From Rhodamnia argentea (taxonomy: Eukaryota; Streptophyta; Magnoliopsida; Myrtales; Myrtaceae), in assembly GCF_020921035.1 (NCBI RefSeq), contig NC_063151.1, forward strand, positions 27,286,934-27,350,933: a stretch of 64,000 nucleotides of DNA, read 5' to 3'. The notes below the pieces were generated by a model. The model was not told the origin of the DNA. It searched no databases and worked only from the letters and a program-made list of their open reading frames with translations. Below are positions 1 through 11,300 of this stretch, piece by piece (the stretch's first letter is position 1; every line of letters begins with the position of its first letter). The translations under genes and the position numbers were made by a program.

Positions 1-3000
1 ACTCCTTTCTCCCTTGCAGCAGCAAATGATCCAGCAGTAACAAAATCATCATAAGCTACCTGCAGGAAAATATGATGCAGGTCGTATGTAATTGAAAAAT
101 TTTGCAAGGTTTCTCGAGAAAAGACAGGTAATTCATGCAACAACAACAATTCCTAGTCCAACAGCAATAACAACAAACTAAGTCCTATCCAGCTAAGTCA
201 CATTGGCTATTTCATATACCTAATGTATCTCGCTATTTTAATATTTTAGGTTCTCCATACTAAAATTGGCTCCCTTTGAGAGTATCAAAGGTAATGAGGG
301 AGATTGTTATGTCTTGGCTGCAAACTTACTCAATAGAATCCTGAAACCGGAAGATGCTGTCGGATAAGTGGAGGCAAAGTACTTTGGTCCTATCAACAAG
401 AAAGAGGCAAGAGATTGAATTATCTTGCACCTAAAAGTATTTCTTTCTCCCCAATGTGTAGTCATCATAAATTGAAGTGCAATGGACTAGAAAAATCATG
501 CCTCCCCAAACAGACAACACATTGACAACTCGTCAGCTGGACGAAGGATTTCATAAGGGTGACACTGAAGCTTTCAAATCTCACTAATGGTCTAGGATTT
601 GCTGCAGTCATGGTTAACACTAACTAAAAGTCAAACTATAATGATTTAATTCTGAATTGATCTTATTGACCATTCATTAAGTTATTCCAAGTTCCACAGT
701 GACATTAGTATATGTCAATGTAGATTCAAAATAGATTTGTTTGGAGAGACTTAATTCCTCTGTTGTTTGTCAAGTCTGCCCTAACATGCTGACCTTGAGA
801 TCACCCTTTTCCTTGATTTTAACTTTTGATCTCTATATCTCTCTGCCTATCTTTGTTGAGATCCTCATATTCTGCAGTTCTAGTCCAGCTATCTAGTACT
901 CCTTAATCTTCCCTTCCTTCAGATAACCATGAATTTTGATCTCTATATCTCTCCGCTTATCTTTGCTGAGATCCTTATATTCTACAGTTCTAATCCGGCT
1001 GTCTAGCACTCCTTTATCTTTCCTTTCCTTCAGATAACTATGGCTTTTTCTCCTTTTCGGTCCATTGTTGCTCACTCTGAAACACCTCTACAACCCTTGT
1101 ACTATCCTTCCCGAATGATGGCAGGGCTTGATCTCATTTCATTCACGCGGAACTTCAGCATCCATGGGAGCAAAATGCATTTTTGAGGGTCGACTCTCGT
1201 TGGTTGTTCACTACCAAGCGAGAGATAATAAGCTACGATCACAAGAACAAGGAGAGAGGTGATCCGATTAGTCTATATAATTTCTCCCATGAGCAAAACC
1301 AGATTTATTATTCAAACTAAGGATCCAGCACTCCTAGCTTTTTGTCCAAGTGAGGTGAAGCTACCATGTCATTGCATATTAACAACTACTGAAACCATAG
1401 ATGAAGCTTAAGGTACTATAATGTAATGCGTACCGTCTCAGCTCGAATGAACCCTTTTTCAAAGTCTGAGTGGATGACTCCTGCAGCTTGAGGTGCAGTC
1501 ATTCCTGCATCGACAGAGCAGAAGAAAAGGAAGGTAGAGGAAAGGAAGATGGAAGGTGAGACAAGACAACTCTTCAACTATAACGTAGTGCATAAACATC
1601 GAAGGATAGACAATATCGGACCTGCCAAGATAGTCCACGCCTTTGTTTCCTGTTGTTAAGATCAAATTGGTCTTCATTATAGTGAAGAGTACACAAATTC
1701 AATATATGGTATTCCAGAAAAACTTCTCAAGTTTGCATCTTACCTTCTCGCCCGAAGTGAAGTACGTACGCAAGCCTAAAAGTCCATATGTTGCTCTTAT
1801 CAGATTCCCAAGCCCACTTTCACTAACACCAAGAGATTTCAGATACTCCGTTCTCTCTTCAGATGGAAGTTCAGTAAGCTCTGCCTCAACCTGCAACAAT
1901 GTGGAATCTAAATCTGAGTTCTAGGTTTGTGGTGGCTAGCAATCACAAAGACAAAAACGAACCATCACAAGTGTACTCAACATACGGAGACAGGCACACA
2001 TAACTTGGGTTATACTGACCTGTGCTGAAATTGTCACTAGTCCTGATTTCAACTCAGATGCAAGATTCATAACCTCTTTCACATAAGGATTATTTGCGGG
2101 TTCAGCTAATTCGGATTCTGCAACATTGGCCACATAAATTACTGGTTTCATTGTAAGCAAGCAAAGATGCTTGATGGCATCATTTTCAAAATCAGTTAAA
2201 CTTGCTGATCGTGCAGGTTTTCCATCCATGAGAGCTTGCTCAATTTTTTCCAAGGCAGACTTCTCTGCATCCTCCTGGGAACACAATGATGGGATTGAAG
2301 GCAAGTAAGGAGATGAGCTCTGGGCCAAGATTCAACAGTTTTGTTTGTCAGTACACAAGATAAAGTAACATTTCACCTTAATTTTTGATTGAGAATCCCT
2401 TGCTTTGCCTTTTTTCAGTTTCTCCAGTCTCTTCTGAATCTGCAATTCTTGTGAGGTAGACTGATCAGATCTACAATTTCACAGAATCTGGTCAAATATT
2501 TGTGGTATTTGTACAGAATACATCACCTCTGAACAAAAATAGAATAAATCGTGTTCTACCTTATGAAGACTAAGGTGTATTAAGGGATCAAAGTCACAGA
2601 TCAGTACATAGAGAAGCATGCTAAGATAAATAGGTCTCCGGACAACATCCATGATCGCTACTGCCAAGGCGATGCATAGGAGATCTTAGTTCTTTGAGGC
2701 CATGAAAAAGTGAAACTGACATACGTACACAGAGATAAATGAGTGGATTCAACTAAAAGTAGCACAAATTTCCAAAGAAATTTCTGAACAGTTTAAACAA
2801 TCAGAACATTCAGTAAGCTCTCATCGTGTTTTGAGCAGATAAGCTAAAAAAAAAAAAAAACAGAATTTTTCACTGCTTTCAAATGAACAAGCCAGTATGA
2901 ATGGTGCTTATTGATCCTCTTCTCAAAAGTAGAAACATAATTAATTTAAAAAGAGAGGTCGGGACCTAAGATCACACTAAGCATCAACAACATACATCAC

Positions 3001-5070
3001 GATTAGAGGAAGTTGAAACATCCATCAATATAGTCACTTCTTTCAAGTTTGAAGTTACTTCTTCCAAGTTTTTCACTACTATTATCCCGCAAAGTAGTTG
3101 TGTCAACCCTACAGTAGAGATGCTGCTTGGGAACCTTGCAAAGCAAGTTCTCCAAGTGATTTTCTTTCCGAAGGTTAAATTGCGGAACCATCGTTTGCTT
3201 GATGATATCCAGGAGACAAATACCGAGTGAAGTGAAGAGCCATGAAAACTCAAAATAAGGCAGAACTTTTTTAACGTAAATCCCTGATGCAAGCTGAGGA
3301 AATCCAATACGAAAATGAAAGAAGAGCATTGTAAAATCTCTAGTAGAGAAGCCATAGTTTACCTGATCCAGATCGGAAAATATGAGCTCCAAGTTAATCA
3401 CATCAATGTCAGACTTTGGATCAACTTTTCCATTCACGTGAACGATGTCATTGTCTTCAAAACAGCGTACCACCTGCAAAAACCATACGATTGACCACTC
3501 AAAAGGACATTTTCCTCAATGGTGCTCGAGTATTTACAAGTTAGATTTTTATTCGAATTGCGAGTGACCTTAGGTCTGAAGACCCACTTAACTTTAAGGA
3601 GACTTACTATCACATCAATTAACAGACCTGAAGTATGGAGTCCACTTCGCGAATATGAGACAGAAACTTATTGCCCAGCCCCTGAAAAATCATGATAAAA
3701 GAGGGGACTTAACAGGCATTTATATATAAACCAACCTACCAGAGCAAACCAAGTATATAACTTAGCAGAATATGGATTCTCAGAGAGCGGGAAAATTGAA
3801 ACTGCTTTGCCTAATCAGAAATCTCACCTCCCCTTGACTTGCACCTTTGACGAGACCAGCAATATCCACGAATTCTATAGAGGCTGGGACTGCTCGCTGA
3901 GATTTACTGAGGTCAGAGAGGACATGCAGACGGGGATCTGGCACAGCGACGATCCCTACATTGGGCTCTATGGTACAGAATGGAAAATTAGCAGCTTGAG
4001 CTTTTCCATTCTCAACCTAAATAGAAGAAACCACCAGAATAACACTAGCATCTAATGTGCCAAGGATGGGAAGGTGGGAAAAAAAGATATGTACAGGTGA
4101 AAAGGAAGGAAAAAGAGGGCTGTCACAGTAAAATATTAAATCAAAGTGGCTAAGTTCGAGTTTGGCTCCATCTGCCAAAGCAAATCTTCCTTTCGTGTCC
4201 TTCAGCACAATGCCATTGCGTTATGTCTCCTCTCAAAAGAAAAAGGAAAAGAGAACTTTTTGCTTCTTCCCTTTCAATGGTTAAAAGTAGATAAGGAAGC
4301 GCAGAAGGAGAGGCCAAGTCACTCCAGTTCCCTAGCTGGAAGTCTCGAGCCATGTAGCGATTCACCATTCATATAACTAAGATCTATATAACAACACGGG
4401 TTGGCAGCTATGGCTCTAACCTACCAGTTCTGGCTATGTATCCCTCCTTTCCGATTAAAGCGTCGAAGTCCAACATAACTTCCACTGTCCTAGGAAGAGG
4501 GGCATCACAAACACTGCCCTCCAAATTGAAACGTTCCCCCATGGCACGTGGCACGCCAATATCCTCTTTAAGTGCAATTTCTCAAAGCACCCAAAACTAA
4601 CAAGATACCTCCTCCACATACCCTTCACCACACGACGCGACATTGAGAGAGCAGAATGCGTACCTAATCTCCTAAAACAACACTACATGCCATGAAAGCG
4701 TACAGAACTGGATAAGGAAGTCAATCCCACTCAATGCGACGCTCCAGCTAGGGAAGCTATGCTGCACAAGACTCGTAAAACGAGATCGACACGCGAACAA
4801 TACTAGCTCGAACGAGAGGGGCACGAGAACCAGCCACGAGTGACTTACAACGGCGTTGAAGAGAGTGGATTTGCCGACGTTGGGGAGGCCGACGATGCCG
4901 GCTTTCAGGCTCATGCTCAGCCTGGAGGGACAAGAGAAGCACCTGCGGAACCCGAGGACTGGGGTCGAGTGAGGGCGGCTCGCGAAGAGAGAGGGGTTCG
5001 CGGAGAGGCATGACTTGGTTGGGAGGATGCTCAGAGCGGGGATAAGGTGATTGCGAGCTATCCTCGCCAT
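1..5070 (-). CDS. Organellar YchF/OLA1-type P-loop ATPase, 3' end cut by window edge
   Basis: Translation-factor-class P-loop ATPase of the bacterial YchF type, likely the plastid or mitochondrial paralogue (Arabidopsis At1g56050-like). Coding exons, read on the minus strand: 5070-4849, 4016-3828, 3681-3628, 3473-3363, 2439-2377, 2274-2020, 1890-1744, 1649-1622, 1504-1434 and 59-1. All have GT..AG borders and the phases agree. Residues 1 to about 50 are basic and Ser/Arg-rich, like a transit peptide. Walker [10 protein letters not shown] is at about 61-69 and the G3 motif DIAG at about 125-128. G4 is NVAE (about 263-266) instead of NKxD, which in YchF proteins goes with ATP rather than GTP preference. 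The last exons encode the start of the TGS domain; the remaining C-terminal residues lie left of base 1. The start MARIAR at 5070 fits the family better than an in-frame upstream Met at 5130. Family assignment is firm; the organelle is inferred. Confidence 0.93.
821..1040. repeat. Two-copy 110-bp tandem repeat inside the last YchF intron
   Basis: Positions 821-930 and 931-1040 are about 85 percent alike by eye and offset by exactly 110 bases. Both carry the same series of blocks (TTTTGATCTCTATATCTC, then GAGATCC, then a CAGATAACYATG-like end). On the minus strand each copy encodes a similar Lys/Asp/Glu-rich peptide with the core RDIEIK. The period is not a multiple of three, so the reading frame shifts between copies. 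It lies in the 1374-bp intron between exons 1504-1434 and 59-1 and may be a fragment of a decayed retroelement. Confidence 0.75.
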
Positions 5071-5259
5071 CTCTGCTGCTTCGAATGCTCGGAGAGAGAG
5101 AGAGGGGGGAGGGAAGGGAGATTTTATCAAAATGCGTAACGTAAATAAATCATTTTGAGCATTTAAAGGGTTCTAGATCTATAATCTTATGTATATTGTC
5201 CTGCCTCGTTTTTACACGTACAAAAGTGGGCTTTTGTGAATTTCTTTCTATTAATTCTC

Positions 5260-5760
5260 GAGAAAATTCTAAATAAGGGCATAAAGTACCTCTATTTTCT
5301 CAAATAAAAGCTTAAAGTATTTTTATTTGCTCAAATAAGAATTTAAAGTAAACTTTCTTTTAAAAAAAAACTGAAATGTCATTTTTATTTCAAATAAGGG
5401 CATGACCAATGACATTTTCATGATTTCATTTTTTTATTTTTTCCTCTCTTTCTTTTCTTTTTCCCCTTTCTTTTTCTCTTTTTTCCTTTTTTTTTTCCCT
5501 AGTTTCTCACCTAGGCGAGCCGAGGGATGGTTGTTGGCTTGATCGGCCACCGGTGAGAAGCTAGGGAAAAAAAAAACAAAGGGAAAAAATAAAAGAAAAA
5601 AGAGGAAAAAGGAAAAAAAATAAAAAAAGAAAATTACGAAAATGTCTTTGGTTAGACCATCTTTTGAAACAAAGAGGGCGTTTCGGGCTCTTTTTTGAAA
5701 TAAGATCTACTTCATATCCTTATTTAAAATTTTTCCTTCACTCCCCAGTTCTTTTGTGAA
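5260..5760. repeat. Fold-back (MITE-like) element, family A copy 1
   Basis: The outer parts are inverted copies: the left end reads AAATTCTAAATAAGGGCAT followed by AAAGTA, and the reverse complement of the right end reads AAATTTTAAATAAGGATAT followed by GAAGTA. Inside are pyrimidine-rich (left) and purine-rich (right) arms that would pair. A short GC-rich loop lies around 5510-5560, bounded by CCCTAG and CTAGGG. Several CAAATAAG modules repeat in the left arm. No coding capacity is visible. A similar element lies at 32405-33180. Confidence 0.65.
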
Positions 5761-6159
5761 ATTTGTTTTTGCCAACTTATCCCGTTAAAACTTCAAAGGT
5801 CAAAATTCACTTTTCCCTTTCAAAGAATGGGAATATAAATACAATTCCACTTGACAAATAAGTCACTTTCCATGACTGTTAGTTTTATGTAGTTGTCTTA
5901 TCAACCTATTATATTTTTGTCAATTTAGTCTTAAACCTTTGAATAATGTTAATTGATTTCTAAATATTTATGCGTTTTGCCGGTTGAATTCATTCGAGTC
6001 GTTTTTACTATGTCGATGTTAATCGTTATACATGCCACAGCTGATTCTTTTAATTTTTAATTTTTTTAATTTTTTTCTTTTATTTTTCTTTTTTTTTTTA
6101 ACTATGGGCTGCGAACTCACTGGTCCATGGTTGGGGAAAAAATAAAGGAAATAAAATAA

Positions 6160-6615
6160 TATTTTAACATCATGAAAAATCCCAAATTGGTATACTTGTG
6201 AAAAATTTATCAAAAACTACTTTTTTGACAATAAAAAATCCCAAATTGGTACACTAGCGATAAATTTACCCCAAATTATTTTTTTGACCACCAAAAATCT
6301 AAACTAGTATAACCGTAATAATTTTACTTAAAATTAATTTGTTACCATAAAAATCCTAAATTAGTACACACATGATAAATTTATCATCAATTAGCTTATG
6401 TTAAATCGAGTTTATATCACGAAAAATCTCCAGTTGATACACCCGTAACAAACATGATAAAATTTAATAGAAATTAATCGAGGGTAAATTTATCATACCG
6501 TATCAATTTTGGGGTAAATTTGTAATAAATGTACAAATTTGAAATTTTTAGTGGTCAAAAAATAGTTTGGAGTAAATTTATCACATGTGTATCAATTTAG
6601 GATTTTTGGTGGCAT
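6160..6615. repeat. Fold-back element built of about 65-bp units, family B copy 1
   Basis: The left arm has repeated modules of about 65-70 bases (CCCAAATTGGTAYACT, then GATAAATTTACCCCAAATTA, then TTTTTTGACCAC). The right arm, from about 6480, has the same modules on the opposite strand, ending GGATTTTTGGTGGCATTA. The whole is an imperfect palindrome of about 450 bases with an AT-rich centre (GATAAAATTTAATAGAAATT). No protein is encoded. A second member is at 59385-59875. Confidence 0.7.
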
Positions 6616-7536
6616 TAACCCTAAAAGAACAAAATAAAAAATAAAAAGGAAAAAAGTAATAAAAATTTCACTAAAAAATTTTAGAAAATTTTCATTTGCA
6701 CCCACAATATCACGTAAGGACGATTGATATCCATGTCAATGATTTTCAATCAAAATTAATTGAATTTGATTAATTGACAAATTATCAAAAAATTTGAGGC
6801 TAAATTAATCTAATTAAAAGACTTGGGATTGAATTAATATAAATGCAATAAGTATATGAACTTTTTTGTATTTCTCCCCCAAATCAAAGTAGTCGTTTGA
6901 AATCTCGTCCAATCTCGAGGCAAATCTAAATAGAGCTAAGCTAAAATCGTAAAGTCATCGTGTCTTTTCCTTTTAGATTTTGACAAATCGCAAACAAAGG
7001 CATTCGACGTGTCCATCCTCTCTACAAGGAGAGGGGAATCCAAGAACCTCTGCCAAAGAACATAAAGGGCAATAGTAATGAAACTTTTGGCGTCTACTTT
7101 GCTAAAAAAGGGGGGGAGGAAAGAACTTGTGGGAGAAGGAGAAGGAGATCATTCGGGTGATCCTAACTCGGGGCTCGATCTATCGACCTCGAAAGGGCGA
7201 ACACGTTAATGTTTATGGCCTTCTTGACTTGATATGTAAGTCAAATACTCCGATCAAATTTCAAATTCGATATGTCTAATTCGAAAAGAGTTCATTCTCG
7301 CTCAAAAATAGTTTGCAGTGAAAATTTTTAAATTCTTCAGTCCCGCCGGGCTATCATCGGAGTTGCTGAAATTAGATCCGATTTGGAAAACACATGCGAT
7401 ACGAGGCATCTCTTTTATTACTCGATTTAGGCGCGCACGAGGAACCGCGATCGGAAATTCGCATTCCGCTTGCAAGAAAAGCATATATGCTTCAACAACG
7501 CCCGGGATCGAAACGGACCTTCAATCGGCATCAATC

Positions 7537-7999
7537 TGGGCCACCAGGTGGGGCCCGATGTCCTCCGCTTCTAATTGGTCGCTCGCCCATGTACACAAAA
7601 TTACAAATAACCGACCCAAAATTATCCAAAGTGATATGGAAACAATAGAATTATATAAAAATAAAAATCCAGTGGATCATGACATCATAATACTATGAGC
7701 ATTTTTTTCTTTTTCTTTTTTTTTTTTTTTCGTTGCTTTTTTGCCAACCCACCGCCCACCCTCTCTCTTCCACTACAGTGGGCCAAAAACATCACAAAAA
7801 ACCATCACAACCACCATCGTCGCTCCTCAATCATGAGCTCCAATTATATTACTCCCTCTGTTGCCGAGCCACCGTGAGCCTTCTCCATATACTAAACCCA
7901 TCTCTCTCTCTCTTTCTCCCTCCGCGGCCCTCCGCCGCCCCCGCCGCCCCTGCCGCCGCCTGCTACGTCGTCGTCTTATCCTATACAGCGATAGGGTTT
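7537..7999 (+). promoter_or_regulatory. PAT1 upstream region with site II motifs and a telo-box
   Basis: Upstream of the PAT1 start are TGGGCC motifs at 7537-7542 and 7779-7784 (site II, TCP-factor type), then a pyrimidine-rich leader from about 7895. TAGGGTTT at 7992-7999 is a telo-box on the reverse strand. Site II plus telo-box is a known pairing in plant promoters of translation and growth genes. The transcription start is not defined; the telo-box is probably in the 5' leader. Confidence 0.5.
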
Positions 8000-8311
8000 C
8001 GGTTTCGGTTTCCTTCATTCGCTTTTTTTTATTTTTTATTTTCATTTCCCTCACTTTCACACTTACCTGCTGCGGACCTGGCTGTCCGGTTTTGCTCGAA
8101 TTGCTTCCCCTCGGTACCTGTCTCTCGTGCTTCAGTGAGCTTGTACAGATCTTATCGTCTTCTTCATCACCGTCTGGACGAGACCCTAGGTGTTCCGTCG
8201 CGCGGGGCCTGTTGCGTTGGCTCGGTCTTAGCTTTCTTGGAGTTGTAGATTCGGATTCGGTTTTTCTTCCGGTGTTAGATTAGGCTTGGAGTTGTAGATA
8301 ATTAGGTTGCG

Positions 8312-11300
8312 ATGGATGGTTTTGGTAGCGGCGAGAACAGTCGTTTTCAACTTACCGGCTCGCAGGATCTCAATCAATTAGGCGATGGTTCGGCAGGTTC
8401 GATGACCTCTCTTTTTTGTTTCGTTTCGTTTTCAAGCTGATTGTGGTTTCTGTAGATCTGCTTTCACTCGTTTGTTGACGAAGCGTCGTCCTATCGTCTG
8501 TTAGCTTTTGGCTTTTCCTCGTATGTTCCTCTTCTTCTGTCATTTGAAGTTAAACTGATTCTCATGAGCTCGAGAATTGTGTGAATGAGTATTGGTGTTC
8601 TCTCAAATGTTTTATTGCGAGCTAAGAGAAATCCCAAGCTCAAAATTTTTCAGTAGGGGGATGTTTGCCTAGCTTTCCAACAAAAAATCAAGTAACAGTG
8701 TTGTACTATCAAATTTTACCTAGGCCGTTTTATTCTTCCTGGCTTTCGGATTCGTGAGAGTTCTGTACGATGAATCTTGGTCTTTCATATGATTGGAACA
8801 ACAATATTCACATTCTTCTTGAACTTCTGATTACTGATGTATGCATTCCTGCTATGGTTGATATATGAATTTCCAGAAATTCGCGATTTGACTGATTTGT
8901 TTATATTAATTAAATCTTCTTGCGAAGCAGGGGGCACTGTATTTGACGCATCCCAATATGCATTCTTTGGTAATGATGCTGTCGAAGAAGTTGAGTTAGG
9001 GGGATTAGAAGATGAAGAGGAGGATTTGCCTCCTGCTGGCCTAGAGGAAGAGGAGTTTCTCTATGACAAGGAAGAGGTGATGTGCCCCTCTCCTTTTTTT
9101 CCTCTTTAGTTTTCTAGTTAGTTTATGCATGGAGATGCCAATACATTTTGGAGCGGTACTGATATCTTGAATTTTCGGGATAGTACCTCATTTACTTGGT
9201 TTTTATATCGCCTGGCTTCGATGTTTGTCAATTTGAGTGGAAGTCTAAGCTGATATTTATTAATCCTCATTTACATTCATCTTTTTGCGGAATTTTTTAG
9301 TTCCTTTTCTGTTCTTCTCTTCTTTGATTGCAACGTCAAATAGGTAGTGCTAGAATACATTGAACACTCAATTTGTACTCTGGATTATGTATTCGTGAGA
9401 AGGCTACTTTTCTACATCATACCGAGTCACTTATTAATCTAATGATGGCGCAGATATGTGATATGCAGTGTCCTTTGGGCGGAACATCATTGAAATAGTT
9501 TGAGAGCATGTGCAGGTTTATCATTATGGAGTTTACATCAAGTAGGGTGCTCATATAAATTGATCATAACCAGTATTTTTGGGTTCCACATATCTACTTG
9601 ATTGCTGAAGTTTTTATGGTTTGAATTGTCTCTGAAAACTTTAATTTCACCTATACAATGTATTCTTTTCAAATGCGATTGTGGCTTCTATCAGTGCAGT
9701 GCTTCTCATTTCCTGGTTGAAGTTAATTATGCTGTCCTTGGGTTTGATGATGGGATTTGTCTCATGAAGTTGAATTAACAAGTGCTGTTATACGTCTTAC
9801 TTCTTATTATATATAATGACTGAAATGATGAAGTTAGCATAAGATCGATTGAAGAACAGTTGCTTAAGACGAATATCATTTCTTTCATAGTTAATGTGTG
9901 TACATGCAATGTCTTGACACTAAGCTTTCTAGCTGTTCCTTTGCATGCTTGTTTCATTTTGTGTTTGCTTTCAAACATGATCACCATAAAGCATTTCTTT
10001 TGTTGTCCTGATGATTGCTCAATGTACTTTGGTTATAAATTTGCTAGTCTTGTGATTGATGGATGACAAATATTTCCTTTGTTGCAGGGTGAGGACTTAA
10101 GATCTTTATCCGAAATTGATGATCTTGCAAGCACCTTTTCAAAGGTCTGATACTGAGCTTTGGCTTGTCAACAATAAAAGTGTTTTACTTACTGTAGAAT
10201 GGTTTCTCAGTATCAATCGTAGTAATGGGGAGAATATTGTGCTTAAGTTTATGTGCAATGATTCCATTTTCCTTAAAGAGCTAGTGAACTAGTTGCCAGC
10301 ATAATTTCTTGTTCTTTAGCTGCCACAGCCTTTGTCATTGGTTGTCTATGGCAACCTTTGGATGATGCTTTATGATCTGAACTTTTACATGGTGTTTTAA
10401 TAAATATCTCGTGGCACTTTATCTCTGCAAATATTTTGGGGCGTGGCGACGCAGTATCGATCATATGATAGGATGTGTCTAATGGCGTTGTTCCAGCATT
10501 AGGGACCTGTAATGCCTCTTTTTTGCATTTATACTAAACTATGTGTTCTACTCGCAGATAAACAAGGTGGTCAGTGGCCCAAGAGTTGCAGGAGTAATTG
10601 GTGAAAGAGGATCTAGGGAAAGTGAGTATGTCAGCATTTATATTCGTTGCTATCTTATTTCGTTGAAGTAATTGTTTACATGCTGTGATAATGCTTATAA
10701 CATTGTTGTCCATTTCAAATTTATGTGTCGATACCTTTTTGCTCTACAAAATGACCTCTGAGCAAGCTTACTTGTTAAGTTTAAATGTTGTGATGCTTTA
10801 CCATATCGGCTCAAAACAAAATGAAAGTTTTAATTTTTGCATTTGTAAATTCTAATACATCTAGTGTTTGAATTTGAAAATTGCTTTTGCTAAGCCTGAC
10901 CAATATTTCGTGCTTTCTCCACCGTCGGTATGACTTATACTATTTGCCCCATTCCTCGCTCCAGCTTTCAGATTTTCATCATCCCTAGCAGATTTAAGTT
11001 TGGCTTCCGTAGATTTTTGCATCTCTATGTGACCTTAAATGAAAGGAATTAAGGTGTGCATATTATTCCTTTAAAAAATTCAATCCGCCATCTGTTGCCT
11101 AAGAATGGTCTTAGGCAGCCTCTGTAGTATGGCTGACACGCATATTTATTGCAAATCTTGCTGATGAATGTAATCTCAAGTTTGGCCAAGTATCCATCTT
11201 TATTGACATTACAAGTCTGTCTGTAGGTATTAGGTGTTTCAAATCTTTTCCTGCTCCATTTTTCAATCTGGTAGTGGTTGAATTCTTACTTCTTCTGGAC

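Larger units (their letters stand above)
5071..7690. other. Intergenic region, two fold-back elements, no gene seen
   Basis: The first 70 bases carry a GA-rich 5' leader of the YchF-type gene. The rest is very AT-rich. It contains the fold-back elements described separately at 5260-5760 and 6160-6615, and a further repeat-like stretch at about 6640-6880. From about 6900 the base composition becomes less AT-rich toward the PAT1 promoter. No open frame here resembles a protein family I know. Confidence 0.7.

Noticed and set aside
5071-5130. Upstream in-frame Met of the YchF-type gene at 5130
   Set aside because: The extra residues come from a GA-rich leader, and the family N-terminus starts at MARIAR.
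7733-8283. Overlapping plus frames of 140-171 codons before PAT1
   Set aside because: CT-rich leader sequence gives Ser/Pro/Leu-rich frames in all phases; none continues into the PAT1 frame.
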